64,000 nucleotides of DNA from Aureispira sp. (GTDB taxonomy: Bacteria; Bacteroidota; Bacteroidia; Chitinophagales; Saprospiraceae). The position numbers and the translations under genes were made by a program. Below, in pieces: positions 8,632 through 18,376 of the stretch. The DNA lies in NCBI GenBank assembly GCA_024222455.1, contig JAAEPD010000375.1, forward strand, positions 1 through 64,000, given 5' to 3'. Each line of letters starts with the position of its first letter. Within the stretch, counting starts at the first letter, position 1. The notes beneath the pieces were generated by a model, which was not told where the DNA came from, did not search any database, and was given only the letters and a program-made list of their open reading frames with translations.

Positions 8632-11600
8632 ATGAAACACACCCAATTCTATCAATTGCTATATATTGCAATATTTTTATTGCTATATACCAGCAATTTC
8701 GCCCAAACAGCAGAGAACCGTCCCCTCTATCGTCAAAAAATTGATTCCTTAGAGGCTCTTAGAACCACTTCCGATATTGCCGGTGAGTTCACTCAATCCT
8801 TAGTCTATGCTCAAGAGATTGTAGCTTTATTAAAAAAAGAGCATCCTAAAAAAGATACTGTCTATACTTTTGGTCTCCAAAATTTAGCCTTTGCGCACCA
8901 AAAACTCAACAACTACCCAGAAGCATTGGCATTGCTAAAAGAGCAGCTGGCTATCGAAAAAAAGACATTGGGCGAAATAGATCCCAAATACGCTACAACC
9001 TTAGCAGCAATAGCCAAAATTCATATCAAAATGAATAACTACACTAAGGCTACTCCATTGCTACTAGAGGCAAAAAAAATACAATTAGACACTCTAAAGA
9101 AAGAACATCCTGATTATGCTAAAACGCTGAACATTTTAGCATCTGCTTATTCAAAAGTAGCTGATTATGAGCAAGCTGAAGTATTATTAATAGAATCGAA
9201 TAAGATTAAGGCGTTGCATCTTGATGATAAAAAAGCCTTCTTGGAATATGCCAATGGGTTGAATAGTTTAGGGGTCCTTTATTGGAGAATGGGCCGTTAT
9301 GAACATGCTGAGCCCTTATTCATACAGACTAAAGATATTTGGAAAAAAGAACTAGGAGATAAACATCCTAATTATGCTTCTGGCCTTAATAACTTGGCCT
9401 TGCTCTATTCTAAAATGAAGAGATATTCTGATGCATTGCCCTTATTAGAAGAAGCTAAATCGATTTGGGAAGAAAAACTAGGTAAGCAACATCGCTTATA
9501 CATACAGTGTTTGAACAATATAGCTACAGTTTTAGTCAAACTAGAAGAATATGAAGAAGCAGAGCCTTTGTTTATAGAATCTTTAAAAGAGCAAGCTGCA
9601 ACAAGCAAAACACATCCTAATTATGCACAAGGCCTTAACAATATAGCTTCTCTATATGCGAAACAAGGCAAGTACGATCAAAATATATCTCTATTGACAG
9701 AAGCTATTGACATTTGGAAAAACGCATATGGCCCTGAACATTATACTTATATAAAAGGGCTTTCTAATTTAGCCAATGCTTATATAGCAAAAAACCAAAT
9801 ACCTAAAGCATTAGACATTATTAAACATAGTATTAGTGCTAATTGTCCAGATTTAGAGGATGAGGTTGAATTTTCTCAATCTTTTTTAGAGAGCTTACCC
9901 AACTATACTTACTATTCTAATACTATGATTTTGCGCTCACTCAAAATCATATACATAGCACTTCGAAAATCGTATGAAAAAACAAAAAGTCTAAGTGACC
10001 TAAACAATTGTTACCTAACGGCAAGAACGGCTATGCAACTGTTAGATAAATTCCGTACAGAATTTACTGCAGAAGGTGATAAAATAGCCCTACTAGAGAA
10101 GCATACCTTTTTTGTAGAATATGCGGTCACAACAGCACTTGAATTATCTAAATTAGATTCGAAGCTCAATTATATTCCAGAAACGTTCCATTTTGTAGAA
10201 CAAACTAAATATGTCCTAATTGCAGATGCACTTAGGGCTCAACGAGCTCGTAGTTTTGGTAACCTGCCAGATAGTATTGCATCTCAAGAGCAAAATTTGC
10301 AAAAACAACTCTCAAAACTCAAAAAGAAAATTCTAGACACTCGCATCGATTCCCTAAAAAAACAACTAAATCAACAACGTACTAAGCTCAATCAAGATAT
10401 TATACTTTTCCGAAAAAAGCTAAAAGCAGAGTATCCCAAGTACTATAGAGCCAAGCATACTTCTACAACTATTAGTTCACAAAAAGCTCATGAACTTGTA
10501 GATAAAGAAACTGCTATTATAGAATACTATGTATCAGATACAATTGTTTATGCATATTATATCGATCAATCCAATATTGAGTTATACCCCTTAGTTATCA
10601 GTCGAGAAGATCTTAGGTTAAAGATCAAAAAACTTCGACAGGCATTGAGTGATTATCAATTTATTCGAGTAAACTCAGAACTATCTTACCAACAATACCA
10701 TAGTAGCGCTTATTGGTTTTATGAGCAATTATTAGCACCAATACTCTCCCAAAAGAACCATATCAAGAGCCTTATTATTGTACCTGATGACCAATTGGGT
10801 CACTTGCCTTTTGAAGCATTTTTAGTAGAATCTAGTACATCTGAGACTCCTAATTATAGCGATTTACACTATCTTATTCAAGATTATAAAATAAGCTACA
10901 ACTACTCTACCACACTGCTACAAGAGAACACCATCAATACTAAACAGCAAATAAATGGAAAGATATTGGCAATGGCTGCCAATTATACGCCAAGAGCAAA
11001 TCATAGCAATACTGGAAAACTTTGGGGTCCGTATTACCAAAGCTTACGTCAAAATTTAGAACCACTTCCAGCTACTCAGGCCGAAATCGATGACTTAGAT
11101 CGCCTATTGTTTGGCCGTTTTATTAAAGGAAGCCAAGCAAACGAAAAGAATTTTAAAGAATTAGGACCTCAACATGGTATCATCCATTTGGCAATGCATG
11201 GTATTCTCAACCATCGCTCACCTATCTTATCAAGCTTAGCTTTTACGGAAACTATAGACACTACTAATGATGATTTTTTGCAAGCCTACGAAATTTCGAA
11301 TATGGAATTAAGTGCTGCATTAGTTACTTTATCTGCATGTGAAACAGGCTATGGCATTTTTCAGGAAGGAGAAGGGATTATGTCCTTAGCTCGCTCCTTT
11401 ATGTTTGCGGGTGTACCAGCATTAGTTGTTTCGTTATGGCAAGTTAATGATCAATCTACCTCTATCATCATGCAAAGTTTTTATGATAACTTATGCCATG
11501 AAATGGATAAAGACGAAGCTTTGCGTCAGGCTAAACTTAGTTTTATAGACAATGCTACAGGATGGGCTGCTCATCCTGCTTTTTGGGCTCCCTTTATACA

Positions 11601-11778
11601 ACAAGGATACAGTGGATCTATCAAGATTTTCAAAAAAGGAGGTACTTGGTGGGGCCCTGCTAGTGGAGCTATCATACTAGTAATTAGTATATTAATATAC
11701 ATCACAAGTCGCAGACATGCTAAAGCACTAAAAGAAAAAGTAGCTAAACAAAAAGCTAACAAACAAGACCAAACATAA
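8632..11778 (+). CDS. TPR-CHAT caspase-like protease, membrane anchored
   Basis: A 1048-residue protein. A signal peptide (LLYIAIFLLLYTSNFAQ) is followed by about eight TPRs of the 42-residue kinesin-light-chain type (residues about 70-400; recurring YA.GLNNLA.LY...G.Y..A.PL), then a helical linker and a C-terminal CHAT domain. The clan CD dyad is intact: His856 in HLAMHG and Cys903 in LSACETG. A hydrophobic segment at about 1011-1025 followed by a Lys/Arg-rich tail acts as stop-transfer. The likely topology is a periplasmic TPR-CHAT body with a cytoplasmic tail. CHAT proteases cleave protein partners held by the TPRs; the substrate is unknown. It heads a three-gene operon (gaps of 11 and 20 bases) ending with a paralogous CHAT protein. 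Confidence 0.88.
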   Translation: MKHTQFYQLLYIAIFLLLYTSNFAQTAENRPLYRQKIDSLEALRTTSDIAGEFTQSLVYAQEIVALLKKEHPKKDTVYTFGLQNLAFAHQKLNNYPEALALLKEQLAIEKKTLGEIDPKYATTLAAIAKIHIKMNNYTKATPLLLEAKKIQLDTLKKEHPDYAKTLNILASAYSKVADYEQAEVLLIESNKIKALHLDDKKAFLEYANGLNSLGVLYWRMGRYEHAEPLFIQTKDIWKKELGDKHPNYASGLNNLALLYSKMKRYSDALPLLEEAKSIWEEKLGKQHRLYIQCLNNIATVLVKLEEYEEAEPLFIESLKEQAATSKTHPNYAQGLNNIASLYAKQGKYDQNISLLTEAIDIWKNAYGPEHYTYIKGLSNLANAYIAKNQIPKALDIIKHSISANCPDLEDEVEFSQSFLESLPNYTYYSNTMILRSLKIIYIALRKSYEKTKSLSDLNNCYLTARTAMQLLDKFRTEFTAEGDKIALLEKHTFFVEYAVTTALELSKLDSKLNYIPETFHFVEQTKYVLIADALRAQRARSFGNLPDSIASQEQNLQKQLSKLKKKILDTRIDSLKKQLNQQRTKLNQDIILFRKKLKAEYPKYYRAKHTSTTISSQKAHELVDKETAIIEYYVSDTIVYAYYIDQSNIELYPLVISREDLRLKIKKLRQALSDYQFIRVNSELSYQQYHSSAYWFYEQLLAPILSQKNHIKSLIIVPDDQLGHLPFEAFLVESSTSETPNYSDLHYLIQDYKISYNYSTTLLQENTINTKQQINGKILAMAANYTPRANHSNTGKLWGPYYQSLRQNLEPLPATQAEIDDLDRLLFGRFIKGSQANEKNFKELGPQHGIIHLAMHGILNHRSPILSSLAFTETIDTTNDDFLQAYEISNMELSAALVTLSACETGYGIFQEGEGIMSLARSFMFAGVPALVVSLWQVNDQSTSIIMQSFYDNLCHEMDKDEALRQAKLSFIDNATGWAAHPAFWAPFIQQGYSGSIKIFKKGGTWWGPASGAIILVISILIYITSRRHAKALKEKVAKQKANKQDQT

Positions 11779-11789
11779 GAACCTATTTT

Positions 11790-12653
11790 ATGAAAACTAT
11801 TATTTTTTTATTACTCTGTAGTTTTATTAGCCAACTAACTATAGCCCAACAATACACTATTGTTCCGATAGAGCTCGGTAGTGAGTATGCTCTAGATGCA
11901 AGTTCAGAAATCTTAATTGGAGGTGTATCTAAACTGGTGCTGCCCCTACAACTTCCGAAAGGAACAGTGCGTTGGTATTATAAATTTGCTACCTCCGAAA
12001 AACCTAGAGAAAATAAAAGCTTACGATTGCTCACAGAGCTTGCTGCTGTAGTTACAGGTCAAGCAGCAATTTCTTCTATAGGCAAACTGCTCACCAAACC
12101 AGCAGGTGAACTTCCTTGCAATATTTATCTTTTAGAAACTAAGGAGGATATCAAGAAATTCAAATCTAAACTAGCTATATCTCCCTTTCAATATATTGCT
12201 ACTGCTAGTCGAGAACAACTCAAATCAGGAACAATAGAAATAGATCAACCAATATACTGTAAAGGCACACAATATTTGGCGATACAAAATCCATCAGCAT
12301 TGCACAAAGCCCATTTTGCAATAGAAATAGCTGCTGTTGTTTCTGAAGAAAAATTGGCTAAAATCCAAAACCAAACAGCACTAGACAAAGAACTAGAAGA
12401 AAAAATTATTGGTTCTTGGAAAGTAGGCAGCACAACCATTAAGTACAACGAAAATCATACATATACTTCCAACTCCCCCAAAAAGGGGAAATTCACAGGA
12501 AAATGGTATATCAAGAATCGAAACATCTACTATATTAGAGACAAAGGTATTCTCCCTAAAGCCTTGTATGTCTCTTATATTACCAATAAAATAATGGGCT
12601 ATATTCCACCTAAGGGAGATATAGCAAAACCCATGCGAGCTATCAAACAATAA
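11790..12653 (+). CDS. Secreted hypothetical protein between two CHAT proteases
   Basis: A 287-residue protein with a clear signal peptide (IIFLLLCSFISQLTIAQQ). I do not recognise the N-terminal 200 residues. Residues about 208-287 (IIGSWKVGSTTIKYNENHTY, then GKFTGKWYIKNRNIYYI) look like a small lipocalin-like beta domain of the kind that begins with G.W. Its position, 11 bases after one TPR-CHAT gene and 20 bases before another, suggests it works with them as substrate, inhibitor or adaptor. That is inference from gene order alone. Confidence 0.65.
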   Translation: MKTIIFLLLCSFISQLTIAQQYTIVPIELGSEYALDASSEILIGGVSKLVLPLQLPKGTVRWYYKFATSEKPRENKSLRLLTELAAVVTGQAAISSIGKLLTKPAGELPCNIYLLETKEDIKKFKSKLAISPFQYIATASREQLKSGTIEIDQPIYCKGTQYLAIQNPSALHKAHFAIEIAAVVSEEKLAKIQNQTALDKELEEKIIGSWKVGSTTIKYNENHTYTSNSPKKGKFTGKWYIKNRNIYYIRDKGILPKALYVSYITNKIMGYIPPKGDIAKPMRAIKQ

Positions 12654-12673
12654 CCCTCTAACGATATTAGACT

Positions 12674-15658
12674 ATGCCCCAAAACAACTCCTTTTTAGTC
12701 ATGTTCTTTTCTAAGTTAGCTGTAGGTATCGTATTCAGTCTACTTTTAGGATTTTCTCCATCTGCAAAGGCTACAGATATAGACTTGACAGCAGTAGATA
12801 GTATATACGCTATATTTATAGCTAAAAATGATTATGTAGGAGGTTTGAAATACACTGAAACTCAACTGGAGGAAGCCTTAGATACTTATGGAAAAACAGA
12901 TACAATCTATGCTCGGATACTTTGCCACTCTGCTACATTTCATTTTTATATTAGTAAGTTTGAGATTGCAGAGCAACAATACCTAGAAGCTCTCAATATC
13001 CAAGAGCAGCTTTTAGAATACTATCATCCACATTACGCTTTTACCCTCAACAATCTGGCTTCTTTGTATTTTGAAATGGGTAAGTTTGAAGCAGTAGAAC
13101 CACTACTCCAACAAGCTCTAGAAATTGATAAACATACTGAAGGAGAAGAATCTTATACCTACTCTTCTTCTTTAGTTAATCTTGCTGTAATCTACACTTA
13201 TCTCAATAGGTATGAAGAAGCAGAACCGTTACTCAAACAAGCTATTGAAATTCGAGGTAAGACCTCTGGAGTCAACCATATTGGTTATGCCAATGCCTTG
13301 AATAACTTAGGTGATTTGTATAGAGAATTAAAAGACTATGAAAAAGTAGAACCTCTTTATCTAAAATCTATAGAAATAGCCAAAAAACTACTTCCCAATC
13401 ATCCTAATGATTATTCATTTTTTCTGAGTAATCTAGCCTTATTTTATACAGACACTAAACAATATTCTAAATCTGAAAAACTATACATACAAGCCTTATC
13501 CATCCAAAAAAAGCAATCAGGAAAACTATCCTCTACCTACTCACAAACTCTCCACAATCTAGCTTCTCTATATTTTGAAAACCAAGAATACGAAAAGGCT
13601 AAAACTATGTATTTGGAGGTATTTCACATTGATAGTGTACTATTTGGGAAAGAACACAATTACCATACTTTTACGCTCAACAATTTGGCTCAAATACATC
13701 TTGCTCAAAAAGATTTAGCCAAGGCTTTAACTTATAATCTAAAGACCTTAGATATAATGAGTAATTGCTCTCTTCAAAATCTATCAATTTCAGCTGTTAT
13801 TAATAAATTAGATAGTTGTACATTTAATGTACAACAGAAACCTATAGGTACGCTCATTTTGCTTCAAAAAATTCTTTATGAATATTATAAACAAGAAAAA
13901 GATCCAAAATGGTTAGAGTTATGCTATGCTTATGCTTTGCGTACCAACCACTTATTGGATAGATCCCGAAAAGAATTGCTCTACGAAAAGGATAAACTCT
14001 CCTTCCTAAAAAAGAGTAATGTCTTGAATTTGCTTAATATGTATTTCACTTACCAACTCTATTCACAAAATAAGGACCCTCAATATATAGAAGCAGGATT
14101 TCAATTGGCAGAACATAGTCGAGCAGTAGTTTTGATGGATGCATTGAAAACACAACAAGCCAAAAATTTTGGGAATGTTCCTGATTCCTTAATTCAACGA
14201 CAAGAGATACTAAACACAGAGCTTTTTCAAATAAAAACAGCACTTCTTGAAATCAATGACTCAACAGAAAAAGCCTTGCTGCAAAATCAACTCAATAGTA
14301 TTTATATTGCCTTAAATGATTATAATAATCGGCTACAAAAACACTACCCAAAACATTACAATAGTCAGTATCAATCTAAGCCGATAAACACCAAAGAGTT
14401 GCAACAAAAATTGAATACAAATCAAGCTTTGATTGAATATTTCTTAGCTGATTCCATCCTATACATTTTTGTATGTAAACAACAATCAATAGATTTTGTT
14501 GGCAGTCTTGATCAAGCTGAGCTTGATCAAGACTGCCAACAATTGCATGAGAGCCTAAACAATTATGCATTAATAACAGAGCAACCAAAACTCTCTTATC
14601 AATCCTATACTAAACCTGCTTATACACTATACTTGCAGCTTATTGTACCCTTAAAACCATATTTAGAAAACATAGAGCATTTAACCATTATTCCTGATGG
14701 TCCTCTCAATTCGATTCCTTTTGAGGTGTTATTAAGTAAAGAAGTTCCAACTGAAAGCATAAACTATGGGCAACTCCCCTATTTGCTCAATACATACAGC
14801 ATCAATTACTCCTATTCTAGTGCCTTACTCTTGGAGAACTACAGAGATAAAAGTCCTAAAAAAAATCATCAATTTTTGGGTATGGCTGCATCTTATCAGT
14901 ATAAGGTTTCTCAAAATATCAAGCGCTACCGAAATACCAATGCTCAACAACAACGCAAAGTACTTAGTGAACTACCTTCTATTCGAAAAGAAGTCAGTAA
15001 GCTACAACAGTTTTTTGAAGGCAAATTCCTTTTTGACAGTCTTAGCAATGAGCAAACATTCAAAAAAATAGCCCCTCAATATAACATTATCCACTTAGCT
15101 ATGCATGGTTTGGTCAACAATCAATACCCTATTTTATCCTCTTTGGCTTTTACGGAAAATGGAGATACTACAGAGGATAATTTCCTCTATGCTTATGAAA
15201 TTTCTCAAATGAAACTCAATGCTGAATTAGTAGTACTCTCGGCCTGTGAAACAGGCAAAGGCAAGTTTGAAACAGGAGAAGGTGTCTTCTCGTTGGCTAG
15301 AGCTTTTATGTATGCAGGTGTACCTAGTTTAGTAGTTAGCCTATGGCAAGTAAATGACTACTCTAGTAGTGTTTTGATGCGTATGTTCTACAAGAATTTG
15401 GCTAAGGATATGAACTTAGCTAAAGCATTACAAGAAGCTAAAAAAAGCTATCTAAAACAGTCTAAAGGGCTAGCACAACACCCTGCATTTTGGGCAGCAT
15501 TCGTCCAACTAGGAGACAGTTCTCCAAGTTATATTCGCAATAAAAATACTAGGATGTTGGGTTACTATATCTTAATCGGAGCTGCTTTGTTGGTCTGGAC
15601 ATTGATTAGTCGTTCACTCTACAAAAGACGTAAGCTGGCAAAAAGAGAGCAAAACTAA
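12674..15658 (+). CDS. TPR-CHAT caspase-like protease, second paralogue
   Basis: A 994-residue paralogue of the protein at 8632. The N-terminus has a hydrophobic segment (about 10-30) compatible with a signal peptide or anchor, followed by about seven TPRs (residues about 55-370), a helical linker and a CHAT domain with His811 in HLAMHG and Cys858 in LSACETG. A C-terminal membrane segment at about 963-978 is followed by a basic tail, giving the same predicted topology as its partner. The coding sequence contains a near-perfect 47-base palindrome at 14496-14542 that falls in the linker before the CHAT domain. The stop overlaps the convergent acyl-CoA ligase stop by four bases. Two active paralogues in one operon suggest a cascade or complementary specificities. 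Confidence 0.86.
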   Translation: MPQNNSFLVMFFSKLAVGIVFSLLLGFSPSAKATDIDLTAVDSIYAIFIAKNDYVGGLKYTETQLEEALDTYGKTDTIYARILCHSATFHFYISKFEIAEQQYLEALNIQEQLLEYYHPHYAFTLNNLASLYFEMGKFEAVEPLLQQALEIDKHTEGEESYTYSSSLVNLAVIYTYLNRYEEAEPLLKQAIEIRGKTSGVNHIGYANALNNLGDLYRELKDYEKVEPLYLKSIEIAKKLLPNHPNDYSFFLSNLALFYTDTKQYSKSEKLYIQALSIQKKQSGKLSSTYSQTLHNLASLYFENQEYEKAKTMYLEVFHIDSVLFGKEHNYHTFTLNNLAQIHLAQKDLAKALTYNLKTLDIMSNCSLQNLSISAVINKLDSCTFNVQQKPIGTLILLQKILYEYYKQEKDPKWLELCYAYALRTNHLLDRSRKELLYEKDKLSFLKKSNVLNLLNMYFTYQLYSQNKDPQYIEAGFQLAEHSRAVVLMDALKTQQAKNFGNVPDSLIQRQEILNTELFQIKTALLEINDSTEKALLQNQLNSIYIALNDYNNRLQKHYPKHYNSQYQSKPINTKELQQKLNTNQALIEYFLADSILYIFVCKQQSIDFVGSLDQAELDQDCQQLHESLNNYALITEQPKLSYQSYTKPAYTLYLQLIVPLKPYLENIEHLTIIPDGPLNSIPFEVLLSKEVPTESINYGQLPYLLNTYSINYSYSSALLLENYRDKSPKKNHQFLGMAASYQYKVSQNIKRYRNTNAQQQRKVLSELPSIRKEVSKLQQFFEGKFLFDSLSNEQTFKKIAPQYNIIHLAMHGLVNNQYPILSSLAFTENGDTTEDNFLYAYEISQMKLNAELVVLSACETGKGKFETGEGVFSLARAFMYAGVPSLVVSLWQVNDYSSSVLMRMFYKNLAKDMNLAKALQEAKKSYLKQSKGLAQHPAFWAAFVQLGDSSPSYIRNKNTRMLGYYILIGAALLVWTLISRSLYKRRKLAKREQN
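14496..14542. repeat. 47-base near-perfect palindrome inside a CHAT gene
   Basis: Two 23-base arms (14496-14518 and 14520-14542) are exact reverse complements around a single central G at 14519. The arms encode FVGSLDQAELDQDCQQ in frame and a similar peptide on the other strand. The paralogue at 8632 aligns through this region with almost no length difference and has no palindrome, so it is not a simple insertion. Confidence 0.9.
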
Positions 15659-17364
15659 GCATCCCACTTCCCTTTCTTGCGTAGTTCCGCTATCAAGCCT
15701 TTGGCTACATCCATCAAAGCTAATCTATCTATTTTGGCAGATCTTGTCAACGGAAAGAGTTCATTCGCATCCCATAGTTCTATATGTTGAGGTCGTTTGT
15801 AGGAAGCTATATTTTTGCAATAATCTGCTATTTCGGCAGGGTCTAAATCTACTCCAACTTCAGGTTTTATGAACACAAAAATTCCTTCTGAAATCATATT
15901 ATGTTTCATACCAATGACGCTAGCCTCTGCAACTTTGGGGTGCGACAAGATGTAATTTTCTACCTCTAACGGAAATACATTATATCCTTTTTGTTTGATT
16001 ACAAATTTTGCTCTTCCTGTCAAAAATAAAGCCCTATATGTTCCCATATCCTTTTGGTGGCCTAGATCACCTGTATACAGAATCCCTTCAGTAGATAGTG
16101 CTCTGCGTGTAGCTTCCTCATTATTAAAATAACCTAAAAACACGATTGGAGGTGCATAACAAATCTCTCCAGGCTCGCCATCTGGTACAATATCACCTGC
16201 AGAGCCATCTGCTTTCATAGGTTCTCGAATAGTGACTACAGCCAAATCATCAAAAAACCGTCCTACTTGTCCTGTCATTTCATCTACGGAAGTTCCGATA
16301 GGCGTAAAAGTAACAAAACCTGCGCTCTCACTCATTCCTATACCTGTTCCAAAACTAGGTGCCATAGTCTTGAGCTTTTTCAAAAACTCTCTGTCAGCAG
16401 CAGAACCTGCATACAAGGCATATCGAATACTACTTAGATCGTATCTATCATAATCAGGGTCTGCCCAAAGCATACGATATTGTGTAGGGATTTGTCCAAA
16501 TACCGTAACCTTATGCTGCTCGATTGCTTTTAAAGTCAATTCTACATCAAATATCTTGAGATAAACTGCTGTATTCCCATTATAAATAGTGGTCATAACC
16601 GAAGCAGTTAGGCAACCTACATGACTAGGGGGCAAATTGACCAACATCATATCATCATCTTGCAAGTCTACTCCTCTATAAAGCACCTCGTTCTGCACCA
16701 ACACATTCTCATGGCACAAAAGAGCAGGTTTGGGCTCTCCTGTAGTCCCTGTTGTGTATATAATAATAGCAGGTGTTCGTTTATCTATTTGAACATAAGC
16801 TTTTTCTAACTGCTTTGTGAATTTGTTCTTTATTTTTAACCATAACAACTTGGGTTTAGTCATCATTTGGGCTACAGATATAGCCCCATTGGCATAATCT
16901 TCTGGTTTAGAATCTGGAATAATCTGTACTACATGTTCTACATAAGGGCAATGATCAACTACATATTGAGCTATTTCCTTAAAATCGATTCGATCTGTTT
17001 TTCCATGTGTGAAAAACATTTTAGGCTCTATCTTTTTTAGGTCTCGTTCAATCTCTTCTTTTTTCAAACGTAAATCTAAAGGTGCATAAATAGCCCCTAT
17101 CTTAAAACAGGCATAAGCCAAAGCCATGTGTTCTGCAAAAAGCACCAATTGAGTAGCTACCCTATCCCCTTTCTTTATCCCCATATCTAACAGCCGTAAG
17201 GCAAAAAAGTCTATCAGCGTTGCCATCCTTTTGTAGGTATATGTTTGCTGGCTTTCGAACTGAATTATGGCAATCTTGTTGGGTGTTTCTACTGCATATT
17301 TCTCAATATAATTATTAAGAAGTGGCAAACGAGGGGTTCCTTTTTTCATGGGGTAGATTTTCAA
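15655..17364 (-). CDS. Acyl-CoA synthetase / AMP-binding ligase
   Basis: A 569-residue class I adenylate-forming enzyme. The phosphate-binding loop YTTGTTGEPKP lies at about 203-213, the A5-like GIGMSESAG in mid-protein, and YTGDLG with the hinge region GRAKFVIKQKGYNVFPLEVE towards the C-terminus. LTRSAKIDR supplies the expected C-terminal catalytic Lys. The family activates a carboxylic acid to an acyl-AMP and then usually an acyl-CoA; the chain length cannot be read from the sequence. It follows the double hot-dog gene by 26 bases on the same strand, suggesting a lipid or acyl-CoA unit. A second Met at residue 6 is an alternative start. Its stop overlaps the convergent CHAT gene by four bases. 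Confidence 0.85.
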   Translation of the reverse strand: MKIYPMKKGTPRLPLLNNYIEKYAVETPNKIAIIQFESQQTYTYKRMATLIDFFALRLLDMGIKKGDRVATQLVLFAEHMALAYACFKIGAIYAPLDLRLKKEEIERDLKKIEPKMFFTHGKTDRIDFKEIAQYVVDHCPYVEHVVQIIPDSKPEDYANGAISVAQMMTKPKLLWLKIKNKFTKQLEKAYVQIDKRTPAIIIYTTGTTGEPKPALLCHENVLVQNEVLYRGVDLQDDDMMLVNLPPSHVGCLTASVMTTIYNGNTAVYLKIFDVELTLKAIEQHKVTVFGQIPTQYRMLWADPDYDRYDLSSIRYALYAGSAADREFLKKLKTMAPSFGTGIGMSESAGFVTFTPIGTSVDEMTGQVGRFFDDLAVVTIREPMKADGSAGDIVPDGEPGEICYAPPIVFLGYFNNEEATRRALSTEGILYTGDLGHQKDMGTYRALFLTGRAKFVIKQKGYNVFPLEVENYILSHPKVAEASVIGMKHNMISEGIFVFIKPEVGVDLDPAEIADYCKNIASYKRPQHIELWDANELFPLTRSAKIDRLALMDVAKGLIAELRKKGKWDA

Positions 17365-17390
17365 GGTTTTGGAAATCAGAATAACAAAAA

Positions 17391-18263
17391 CTAGAGGCTT
17401 TGAAATTGAATATAACCTCCTTTTATCAATGCATTATTATCCGAATCTAGTATATCAAAAAATAACTCGTCAGTAGTTTCTTTTAATAATCGAACTCGGA
17501 TGGTGTTGGGCAACACCAACATTCCTGTAAACTTGCCTGCAATTGTTTTTACTCGTTGAGGTTTCCCTCCCAATTTTTCATTAATAAACAAACTCACCGC
17601 TCTTGCCAAAGTTGCTGTTCCGTGCAGTATGATATCAGGCAAACCAATCGACTGTGCAAACTTGATGTCTGTGTGGATTTTAGATACAATTCCTGCACAT
17701 CCATCATAGAGATATGGTGCTAATCGAGAGACAGCTATATTTTCCTCCCAAATAGGTTCTGTTATATCTACTTTCTCGGTTTTAGGAAGTGTACCTCTTT
17801 TGTCCCCTTCACAAGTTACCCCAAAGAGTAAAGCACTGGTATATTCATTGGCCAAATTAGTCCCTTCTTCATTAGTATAAACTAACTGCATAGTTATTTT
17901 GCTACCCAATGCATGTGGCCGTAAATCTACTATTTGGCCTGTGACTGTAATATCTCCACTTGCTGTAAAAGGTGCATTTATTTCTAAATATTCTGATAAA
18001 TGGACAGCTCTATGCAACAGTTCTCCATCAAAATAGACTTCTAAATATCGATCTAAATGTTCTACTGCCTGCCAACTAATAGCTACAGGAAACAAGGGGT
18101 GTACACTAACACCATTCTCTTGGTGTGTGTTATAGTAAATGGTATTTTCATCCTCTATAGCTGCTGCATAATTAGAGGTTTGACGAAAGGTTGATTTGTG
18201 TAAAAAAGGCTTTAACTTAGCTCCGATTAAGTCCGTACTTATAGTTAGTGTGCTTGTAGACAT
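17391..18263 (-). CDS. MaoC-like double hot-dog acyl dehydratase family protein
   Basis: A 290-residue protein with two hot-dog-like halves. The C-terminal half contains KIHTD..FAQ.IGLPDIILHGTATLARA, close to the hydratase 2/MaoC motif. Where the classic motif reads GD.NP.H, this protein reads GIVSKIH: the His is kept but the usual Asp and Asn are replaced by Ile and Ser. It belongs to the fold that hydrates or dehydrates enoyl and 3-hydroxyacyl thioesters, but activity should not be assumed. It is first in a two-gene unit with the acyl-CoA ligase and lies 113 bases from the divergent plsC-like gene, suggesting lipid metabolism. Confidence 0.7.
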   Translation of the reverse strand: MSTSTLTISTDLIGAKLKPFLHKSTFRQTSNYAAAIEDENTIYYNTHQENGVSVHPLFPVAISWQAVEHLDRYLEVYFDGELLHRAVHLSEYLEINAPFTASGDITVTGQIVDLRPHALGSKITMQLVYTNEEGTNLANEYTSALLFGVTCEGDKRGTLPKTEKVDITEPIWEENIAVSRLAPYLYDGCAGIVSKIHTDIKFAQSIGLPDIILHGTATLARAVSLFINEKLGGKPQRVKTIAGKFTGMLVLPNTIRVRLLKETTDELFFDILDSDNNALIKGGYIQFQSL

Positions 18264-18376
18264 TTTTTTAAGTATTTAATTCATTCAATACCTACAATAT
18301 ACTTTAATTATATGTATTTTATAAAAAAAAGGTCCCATCATAATTTAGATTATTACTATAACCAACTACTCCTCAG

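Noticed and set aside
14376-14588. Minus-strand frame repeating the peptide VGSLDQA.LDQDCQQ of the CHAT protein
   Set aside because: It is the mirror reading of the palindrome at 14496-14542, not a separate gene.
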